The translations under genes were made by a program, and so were the position numbers. Under the pieces are notes generated by a model. It searched no databases, was not told the DNA's origin, and saw only the letters and a list, made by a program, of their open reading frames with translations. This document shows, one piece after another, positions 55,869 to 64,000 of a stretch of 64,000 nucleotides of DNA. Source of the DNA: Diospyros lotus (Eukaryota; Streptophyta; Magnoliopsida; Ericales; Ebenaceae); the NCBI RefSeq assembly GCF_014633365.1, contig NC_068339.1, positions 13,849,925 to 13,913,924 of the forward strand. Reading direction: 5' to 3'. The first letter of the stretch is position 1. Every line of letters starts with the position of its first letter.

Positions 55869-58800
55869 TTCAATCTCTTCTTCCTTCTTTATTTATTAGA
55901 TCAATAATAGTTCAATTGATCTGTTTTGTTTTGTTGCGTAAAAGACTATTTAGGTTGTTTGAACTCTTGTGACTCAATATTTTTTTTTTTACCTCGTCTT
56001 TAATTTGCCTGATTGGATATGAATGCAATGAATGTCCGATGATTAATTAAGAGTGATGATTTTAGTCAAATTTGCTATTAGATTTACGCTTTGGTTAATT
56101 TTTAGAATTGTTCATGTATATTCAGAGGTAAATATGGGGAAAGATTGGACTAGGCTTCAATCTTATCGGTCTTAGTTTTCAATTAATTTTTTTTTTAATT
56201 TTTAAATTATCAGCTCAGATTCCTTAAGCCCCAATTTAAATATGCTGCTCCAAACTAAATTCATAATCTGACCCAAATCAAATCTTTTTGAATTGATCAA
56301 ATACTCAAACCCATCGGATCCTTCACGTTCTCCCTCCCTTTCTTTACATTTATAGACACTGTTCTTGACTTTTTGATTTTCAGCACATGCATTCTAAATT
56401 TCTGAATCCACATAATATATATACATATATATATTATTCATATTCAAATAATGATGATTATATCAGATTTGAACTCAATGATTTGCAATAAATTAGGTAA
56501 ACATATACATGATTAGGCCCAGAATTAAGTGCAAATTTTACGTACAACACTAAACACATATACACATGATCAGCTGGCATGGCCTTACATTTAGGTAGTA
56601 TTTGTTAAAATAAATAAGATAAGCTTATACTATTTTTCGGATCAAGATATTGAATAATCAAAATAAGAGTGATAAGTATTTTAAAATTTTTATCAAATTA
56701 TTTGTTAAATTTTTTAAAATACATTAAATGATATAAGTGTAATTTTTTTTTATCTATAAAGATATATATGTTTATCTTGAGAGAAAAGATATAAGCATAT
56801 CTAAAAAAATTAAGATAAGAAGTTATATAATTTTTTTTTAATAATTATCAGATAAATTTAATAAATATATTAAAAAAATAAATATATAAAATATTTTTTA
56901 TATTTAATTTTTTATTTTATATCTTAATTATCAAACACTCTCTTCTCTTATCTCTTCTCTTGCTAGATCTAAAGAGATTTGACCGTTAAATCTTGTCGGT
57001 TTTTGGGTATGTTGGTCGATGGACCCTTAAAGTCAAGTGGCTAGCTCTGATCTGTGATGGTCGTCGTTGATGAAACTAGCGTTGGAGAAGATGCAAGGCG
57101 TTAAAGAAAAAAAAAAGAGGAAAAAATAATAATAAAAGAAGAAGAAAAAAGAATTAAAAAATTTATTATTAACTTTTGAAAATAAAATTATATATTTATT
57201 TAAAATTTTTAAAATATAGTATATTTATATTATAATTGAAAATATACGATAATATGTTATATTATTAAGTGTATAATTTAATATAAATTATTATTAAGAT
57301 ATATTTTAGTAATTTATTAATTAAACTTATTGATTTATTTTAATAGTATAATTTTATTAAAAAGAATTAATTTTATTATTTAATAATTATATTTATTTAA
57401 AAAATATTATAATAACAAAACAAATAAATTTTTAAAATTTTAAAATAAACGCCTTTTCTAGTTTTCTATTTTGAGGAATAGTTTTTCAGAATAACAAAAA
57501 TAACATGTTTTCAAAAATCTCAAAATAGACACTCAAAATATAAAATTAAAAATAAATTTAAAACTCAAAATTAAAATAAGAAAAGAACTATCACCTTAGT
57601 TATTTTTAAAAACTCTAACTATAGTAAAATAAGGGATAAATTGAAACATGTTCAATAAAATCAATAGATGTTCTTGTCGCTTTTAAAAACATAAAGGTAA
57701 TTTTTGCTCTTTCCAGCAAAAACCCAGGAGTGCAAGTGAAATTTATTCAAAAAATATTGAATCTTAAAGTTTGCACCTTTTTTAGAATATATATATAAAT
57801 TCATACAAATATTTTTTATTTCAACATTTCATCAGAAATTTGAATTGAATTGTTGTTTATTTTTTATTCATTAATATAAATTATATATTGTCCAAATTGG
57901 AATTTGGACCAAATAAATATGTAATTTTATGGTTAGCCTTCACCACTAAAAATGATTTGAAATACATTTTGTTGTGTCAAGGTCATTAAAAGTCTAAGAG
58001 TCCAAGATATTTTTTCGGGCTAAAAGGCGTAATTTTTTTATACACAAGGGATCTAACACAGACAGACAAATTAAATAACACTAATATTCAAAATTTTATT
58101 TGGGAAGATAATCAATTATCCATAAGAATTATAATTTTAAAAGGATTAATTAAGATAAATATTATCGATAAGAAATTTTATCCTAAAAAATAGCAAGATA
58201 AACATCATCTATAAAAAATAGATGTCATCTATAACAATTATAGTCTCAGTCAAACTAAGAATAATTAAGATATGTGTTATTTACAATAATCATATTCTCA
58301 TATTCCTAAAAATTATTTTATATTCCTTTATTAATAAATAGACACTCATTTTTTAAAATATACGATGTTTCTGACAATATTTTTAGTATAATTTTTATAA
58401 ATTTTAATGTTTAATTTATGTATCAAAGTATTTTCTTCAAAATCTCCCTTACCCTTTGATTATTTTTTTATTTGTGCAAATTCAAACAACTGGGTGATGA
58501 CGTTGGTTATAATTAGATAAGAACGCATTTAAAACGGTAATTCAAGGTTTAGTTTTTATATTGTTTTAAAATCGAATTGTGCAAACTCCTAATAAAAATG
58601 AATAAAGCTTAGCTACAGGTATTATCTCTCCCACGTCTTGGAGATTATACTTAAAACTCAATGATTTTATAAAATAAAATATGTAAGACTTTGACTTCTG
58701 TTGTCAAATTATTAAATTATTGATGTTAATATTTTAAAATGATCTAAAATGGCCTCAAAGTAACTTTCCCTTTTAATTTGGCCACGGTCGAAGCTTAAAG

Positions 58801-58951
58801 ATTTTGTTAGGTTTTAACTATCAGACTGTGTCGGTTGGTTTATATGTCATTGTTAATAATAAAAAAAGCCTGATAGCATAAATAAATAAATAAATAAATA
58901 AAATTAACGGTGAGCGCTCTTGTTCATCGATAAGATCCGAATGGGAGAGAA

Positions 58952-58987
<36 letters not shown>

Positions 58988-59203
58988 GCGCCGATCCTTG
59001 TTCGCAAATGGACGATTCTCGTTGTTGGTGTTGTGGCCAACTGTAAGGTCGGTTGGTTAACCATTTGCCTACACGACACTCTTCGACGTCCCCCACCCTA
59101 GACCTAGAGAACACAGATCTATTTCTTTGTTGTCTTCTCCATTAAGACTCGCAACTCCAAAACTCGCCTCCCTCCCTGTCTCGATTCACCACTTCATCTC
59201 TCT
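55869..59203. other. AT-rich spacer between the two RCI2 genes
   Basis: This contains the 3' UTR of copy 1, an AT-rich transposon relic (about 57150-57600), TA tracts near 56418-56435, an AAAT tract at 58880-58901 and a GA tract at 58951-58984 in the promoter or leader of copy 2. No gene was recognised. Confidence 0.55.
57150..57600. mobile_element. AT-rich transposon relic, inverted relative to the copy at 34452-35217
   Basis: The reverse complement of 57181-57420 aligns with 34870-35110 over its whole length. Shared words include AATTTATATTAAA, TTCTTTTTAATAAAATT-like and AATTATAATATAAATA. The flank at 57420-57600 aligns with the left part of that element (GAGTTTTAAATTTATTTTTA). Terminal ends were not resolved here. 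Confidence 0.5.
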
Positions 59204-59504
59204 ATGGCGACAAGGTGCGAGATCCTCTGCGAGGTCTTGCTCGCAATCTTTCTTCCTCCGATCGGCGTTTGCTTCCGGCACGGCTGCTGTAGCGTAAGCC
59301 CCCCACTCCCTCTATCTCTCTCTCTACACGAGCGCGCGCGCGCCTATTGTTGATTTTTCGTGGTTATTGCTGCAGGTTGAATTCTTCATATGCTTGGTGT
59401 TAACCATTCTAGGTTATGTTCCGGGAATTGTTTACGCTCTTTATGCCATACTCTGCGTGGAGCGGGACCTGTACCCCGGCGATCGCTATCATCCCCTTGT
59501 CTAA
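59204..59504 (+). CDS. RCI2/PMP3 (UPF0057) proteolipid, copy 2
   Basis: Exons 59204-59293 and 59376-59504 (219 nt, 72 residues), exactly the exon lengths of copy 1. The sequence is MATRCEILCEVLLAIFLPPI, then GVCFRHGCCS, then VEFFICLVLTILGYVPGIVY and a hydrophilic tail VERDLYPGDRYHPLV. Two membrane segments and the PPIGVCFRHGC loop are intact. It differs from copy 1 mainly in the tail and in VEF for CEF at the exon junction. It is richer in GC at third positions than copy 1. The 5' side has a GA tract and CT-rich leader; the intron starts with CT repeats and a GCGCGC run. A membrane role in cold or salt response is inferred from the family. Confidence 0.95.
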
Positions 59505-60550
59505 TGTTCGCTTTCTCTCTTTCTTCTTCCCGATTCTTCGATTCCTTGCGTGCCTGGACTCTCACTGTGCAATTGAATTATACAGTTTGTTTTGTGAATT
59601 TTCTATCAGGTAACGCATTGTTTCAGATTGTGATGTGCATGGAGTTTCATTTTGGAGTCATTTTGATCTGAATGATAGAGTGGATATGTGGATATTGGTT
59701 ATATGTCAGATTAATTCCTCCTGATATCGAATCTATTGATATGTTCTATCTAGCCACAAAAATAAATAGTGTCGGAGAGAATATCGCAGCAACAGTATGA
59801 TAAGTGATGGGAGGGCAAGTTGAGGTAAGCTGGGAAGTAATAATTCCAAACTGGTCAAAGGTGGAGTCTGTGACAAGAACAGAGAGGACAACAGAGATTG
59901 GGAGGCAAAGTTAAATGGTTGTTGGTGTTTCCCTAACAAGAACTTCTTGCGTGAAAGCAAGCATGATGGCTCTTTATTTTAGCATAGGCAAAAGGGAACT
60001 ATGGCCAAGCTAGGGCCAAGACGGTGAGGGTAATGAAGCATGGCTTTGTTTGATTAATTAAGTTTATCAATAGAAATGAAATGTACTCTTTGTGCCTAGG
60101 CAGGTATAGGCTCTTTTGGCAAGTTTAGGCCTGGGGAACTGCAGTCCTTTGCATAAGGGGCAAGACATGGTTACAAGGCTTAGCATAATTAGTGACAGGA
60201 TTTTATGCAAAATTTATTGTCTTTCTAGTGCATCTCTCTCAATAGCTGGCTAATGCAGGGGATCCATATTGCTGCTAAGACAGACAGGGATCAATTCCTC
60301 ATTTCCTTTGTCTTAGTGATACTCTTAATTTTAGCCTCCATTTTGCAAGAGATAAGATAAAAGCGATGTGTTCTTGAGGTAGTAATAGATACTGCTGAGA
60401 ATGATATGAGGAAGATGGTAAAGAGATATTGTCTGGAGGAGATGCTGAGGAGAGCTGTTAAGAGGAGCTGCTCCAAGTTGACAAGTCGCAGAATTGGGCT
60501 GGGGGAGCTAAGGAGTTGTAGGAGTGGATAAATGGAGGCCAGCCCTCTAT
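59505..60550. other. 3' flank of RCI2 copy 2
   Basis: The frame 59390-59671 overlaps the second exon in another frame and is not real. The rest is mixed-composition sequence without a recognised gene or repeat. Confidence 0.45.
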
Positions 60551-60558
60551 GTGTATGC

Positions 60559-61257
60559 CAGTGTTATTAAAGGCCCAAGGCGCACTAAGGCGCAAAAGGG
60601 TGTTAGAGTCTAAGGCGCAAGGATAGGTGTGCGTTTGATGGAATTAGGCAGATGCTAACTAAAATATATATATATATATATATATTCTAGTTGAAGAATA
60701 AGGTATAAAATAAGTCCTAACTCTTAATAATATATTCACTAGTATGTTATCAAGAAAATTAAAAAATTCAACATATACTAATGAAAAGAACAATAAAAAA
60801 TGTTAAAAGATGCAATCTAAAAGTCTTTAAATCAACTTAAATTAAATCTTAAAATAATTTATAGATCTTAAATCTTAATCAAGATTAACTAATTATGCAT
60901 TTTAAATAATCTAAAAATCATTCTCATCATCAAGATTAAACATTTACATATTTTCATCATTAGAAGCATCATCTCTAATATATTCTTTCACATCATCTCC
61001 CTCTCCATCTTCATCTAGTTCAAATTCAATTGGAGCATTTGAAGTAGTAGCCTTTTTACTCATTGTCAAATTTGTAGTTGAAGTAATAAATTTAAACCCT
61101 AAACAGTAAAAAATTAAATAAAATAATAAACAGTAAAATAAAAATGCTAAAAAAGAGTCAAAAAAGCCCAGGTGCACCTTGATGGCTTGTGCCCACCTGG
61201 AAGCATTCCAGGTGCCTGACGTGTGCCTAGCGCCTAGGTGCGCCTTTAATGACACTG
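60559..61257. mobile_element. Non-autonomous hAT-like element
   Basis: The left end CAGTGTTATTAAAGG and the reverse complement of the right end, CAGTGTCATTAAAGG, match at 14 of 15 positions. Subterminal GGCGC/GCGCC words follow on both sides. The flanks gtgtatgc (60551-60558) and gtgtgtgc (61258-61265) are an 8-bp target duplication with one change, the hAT length. The core is AT-rich and contains, on the minus strand, a short acidic open segment (MSKKATTSNAPIEFELDEDG) that could be a transposase remnant. Confidence 0.78.
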
Positions 61258-61265
61258 GTGTGTGC

Positions 61266-62823
61266 ATTGTCCAAGGCAATTCTTTTCATAGAGAGGCTAA
61301 TGGAAGTGAGTGTGAATGTCTTGCTAATCGCCCATTAAGCTGATTTATGATGTTTAGGAAATTAGTTTAGACTTTGGCTCAGCAGGTGTGGTGAGACATA
61401 CATCATATCTGGAGATAGCCGAGGTATTGGATAGAGATTTGGAGTCCTGACACATGGCATGACGTGATATATTGGACCCTGACCTGAACATTTGGTTTAT
61501 TTATTTATTTATGTTTGCTAGCTGAATGAGAAATTGAACTATGAAAAGTAGCAGACATGACTTGAATTCCATGCTTGAAGTGTAAAATTCAGCTCAACGA
61601 AGTTTAATGGCCATATTTGGTTATAGAATTGAAATATAATTTGTTATTTGAGTTTTCTTTGCTCATTTTTGTTGATCATCACCAGGAAGTCTTAGCTAAA
61701 CTTATGTTGGTCAGAGAATTTGGAAAGTCTGTCCGAAGCGGAAGAGTATCCTTTCAGAATGGTAGAATTATGATAAGATGCAAGTTCGGTTCTGCTGAGC
61801 AATTTGTTGCAAATAATACTTGAGTGAATGCTCTGACATATTTGAAGGTCCAAGTTAATTGAAATATTGGACAAATAGCACCAACAGTCCCTTAGACTAT
61901 AATAATGTCCCTTAATATGGAGGGACATGATAGGACCCTTGTTAGTCACATGTACCAGCAAAGAAATAGGAAGGAAGAAGCAAGGGGCAGAATAGGATAT
62001 TGGGAGAGGGGGAAAGTGACAAAAACAGTTAGAGGGCAAAAAGGGGAAGAGCAGCCAAGGGAGCATGGCTGATAGCTGAGGCGTTGGAGGGGAGTGTCGC
62101 TGGATAACAAACTATAAATAAGAGAGGCTAGGAGAATATTAGGGAGAGGATTTTGGTATTGAGTCTTGGGGAGAGTTAAGGGCCTCTCGAATGCCCTATT
62201 GTTCTTATTTTTCCTTGCTGCAAATTATTGGAAACCATTGATATTCGATTGCTGTGAAATTGCTATCTGGTATCCTATCAGGACACCCCTTTCATCTACC
62301 CTACAAACAAGAGGGTGAAAAACAGAAAAAAAACTGGTTTTGCCATTTTAATACTTTTTTTTTACCACAAATGCATGCAATACCAATGCTAACGAGGACG
62401 AGCTTTAGAATCAAGGTCAGGTTGCTTTTATGAGTGAATAGTTTGAGTTGTGGAAACTTCTTTTGGAAAAATCAAGGTGTGGTCCGTGTACAATAACAGC
62501 CATCCCTCAACCTTTGCAAACTGAGGAGTCTCGCGCACTTGGAATGTCCTTTTGATTTAAAACAATACTAAAAATTATGTACACAAATACATGTATATAT
62601 CAGTACTAGACAATAAAATTTTGTTGGATAGATAGTCATCATGAGGTTTACTGTGCTCAAGGTCTTGAATCATATTCTGTCCTCAACCAGTCAGCCCCTC
62701 TCCATTTCTTTTCCTTATGTTGAGAGATATGTCTCTTGATTTATCACTCTAGAACTCTGCGATCATCAAACAGTAGGGAAAATTACATGTGGTATATATA
62801 CCATACATGGATGTTATATGGAG
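61266..62823. other. Spacer with a possible orphan exon and an LTR-like segment
   Basis: 61683-61823 has an AG acceptor and an open segment to a stop (see findings). The stretch 61880-62270 has a CTATAAATAAGAGAGG promoter-like motif and a GGTATCCTATCAGGACACC tail reminiscent of an LTR end. I could not define its borders or a partner LTR. Confidence 0.35.
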
Positions 62824-62833
62824 TCTCCAAATT

Positions 62834-63588
62834 GGCTAAAAATATATCTATGCCCCTGTACTTGCCTCGTTTAACCACTTATGCCCTTTAACTTGAGAGG
62901 GGACCTATTGTGCCTCTCAAGTTGCAAAAAGGACCTATTACACCCTTCAAATCCCAAATACTTGCGTGTGACATACACGTGTTTGGACAAAATTTTATAT
63001 TAATATAATATATATGTTAATAAAGTATACACAATTATTTTATTATTGATAAATTATATATAATTATTAAAAAATAAATTAATACAATATATATGTTAAT
63101 AAATTATACATAATTATTTTATTATTAGATGATAAATTATACAAAATTATTAAAAATATATTAATACAATATATATGTTAAATATATATATACACACAAT
63201 GATGAGGATGGGGACGTCGACAATGGAGGAGGCGGCAAATGGAGGTGTGGGCGGCGGCGAACAACGTTGGTTGAGAAGCTGTGTGTGGATGACAATGATG
63301 GAGACGGCGATGGCAGCGGACGATGGGGATGGGGCTGGAGGCGACAGCTGGCCGCTACCATGAAGGAGATGGAGGCGGCGATAGAGAGATGAGAGACCCA
63401 TTTCATCTCTCATCTTTCTCAATCGCGCGTGATTTCACCCATGTCATCTCTCATCTCTCATCTCTCATGGATAATGAGGTATACGATGGGTTCAAAATTG
63501 AAACTGAGGGACATAATAGGTCTCCTCTCAAGTTAAAGGGCATAAATGGTTAAACAAGGTAGTGCAGGGCATGGATATATTTTTAGCC
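62834..63588. mobile_element. MULE-like non-autonomous element with long TIRs and a 10-bp target duplication
   Basis: The left end is GGCTAAAAATATATCTATGC and the right end reads its complement, GATATATTTTTAGCC. The inverted repeat extends about 100 bases (GTTTAACCAYTTATGCCCTT, TAACTTGAGAGG, GACCTATT). The string tctccaaatt is present exactly at both flanks (62824-62833 and 63589-63598). Inside are an AT-rich tandem repeat (63000-63180) and a GC-rich purine-biased block (63200-63400). The open frames in that block are low complexity and not recognised. Confidence 0.87.
63000..63180. repeat. AT-rich tandem repeat inside the MULE-like element
   Basis: Two copies of about 80 bases and the start of a third: ttaatayaatatatatgtta, then ATAAA-TATACA-AATTATTTTATTATT, then ATAATTATTAAAAA. 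They lie between the left TIR and the GC-rich block. Confidence 0.7.
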
Positions 63589-63598
63589 TCTCCAAATT

Positions 63599-63666
63599 AG
63601 ACTGTGTGACAAGATAAAAGTCTTCTATCTAATTGTAAAAAGTTGCATCTTAATCTGTAAGCACCC

Positions 63667-63697
<31 letters not shown>

Positions 63698-64000
63698 AAA
63701 AAAAAAAAAAAGAAACACTATGAGCATCATTTTATATTGCATAAATATATATAGGTATTTAGAAATAGAAAAATTAGTGTACGTTTATGTCCATAAAAAA
63801 TTATTAGAATCTAACACTTGGATAAAAAAACTGCACCTGTTGCCAATACCAAAGTCTGTGTGATAAAAGAGATGTATATATATAACTCTTTCTATGTAGG
63901 TTATGTAGACCTATGCACAGACATCACATCACACTGGAAAGACAAAAGTAGATACTTGCATGGAACATAGTAAAAATGAGTTGGAGCTTTTAGTGTCACC
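63599..64000. other. Right edge of the window, no gene seen
   Basis: A run of C residues at about 63664-63687 passes directly into a run of A residues to about 63711. The remainder is AT-rich, with no recognised gene. Confidence 0.5.

Noticed and set aside
59390..59671. 93-codon frame overlapping RCI2 copy 2
   Set aside because: It is the wrong frame over a clear RCI2 second exon.
63150..63422. Coding gene on either strand in the GC-rich block
   Set aside because: The frames are low complexity (GGG, PPP, SPSPS) and lie between the TIRs of a non-autonomous element.

Overview
This window reads as nuclear DNA of a eudicot plant. The genes have short exons with GT-AG introns, the spacers are AT-rich and full of microsatellites, and plant transposable elements of many classes are present. 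I cannot name the species from the sequence. Exon coordinates below were worked out by hand from splice sites and reading phase. Every complete coding model closes in frame.

Layout: (1) 1-2876, minus: 5' part of an APO-family (DUF794) organellar RNA-metabolism gene that runs off the left edge. (2) 4377-5585, minus: two-exon early-nodulin-like phytocyanin. (3) about 6830-10118: decayed, 5'-truncated Copia retrotransposon with its 3' LTR. (4) about 10.1-20 kb: gene-poor AT-rich spacer with one well-delimited tRNA-derived SINE. (5) 20264-27587, plus: nine-exon serine carboxypeptidase-like gene with a complete Ser-Asp-His triad. (6) 27987-34372, minus: seven-exon STIC2/YbaB-type plastid nucleoid-associated protein gene, convergent with the carboxypeptidase gene. 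(7) 34.4-35.6 kb: decayed duplicate of the STIC2 5' end, plus a transposon that split the original copy. (8) 36201-38855: large solo LTR with a perfect 5-bp target duplication. (9) 42698-44956, plus: plant-specific gene encoding repeated FDLNQ (EAR-like) motifs. (10) 46685-54052, minus: three-exon gene for a protein with two U1/matrin-type zinc fingers. Its 5.6-kb second intron holds relics of two LINEs in opposite orientations. (11) 55557-55868 and 59204-59504, plus: two tandem RCI2/PMP3 proteolipid genes with identical exon lengths. (12) 60.5-63.6 kb: a hAT-like element and a MULE-like long-TIR element, each with target duplications.

The genes are unrelated housekeeping or stress loci rather than a pathway cluster. 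Two pairs are convergent (carboxypeptidase/STIC2 and FDLNQ gene/zinc-finger gene). The zinc-finger gene and the first RCI2 gene are divergent. The RCI2 pair is the only local gene-family duplication that looks functional on both sides.

I found no unknown multi-gene system. The most informative novelties are the STIC2 5'-end duplication with a paralogous empty site for a transposon, the in-frame TAG near the end of the zinc-finger gene followed by a 23-codon acidic continuation, and several non-autonomous elements whose ends and target duplications can be fixed to the base.
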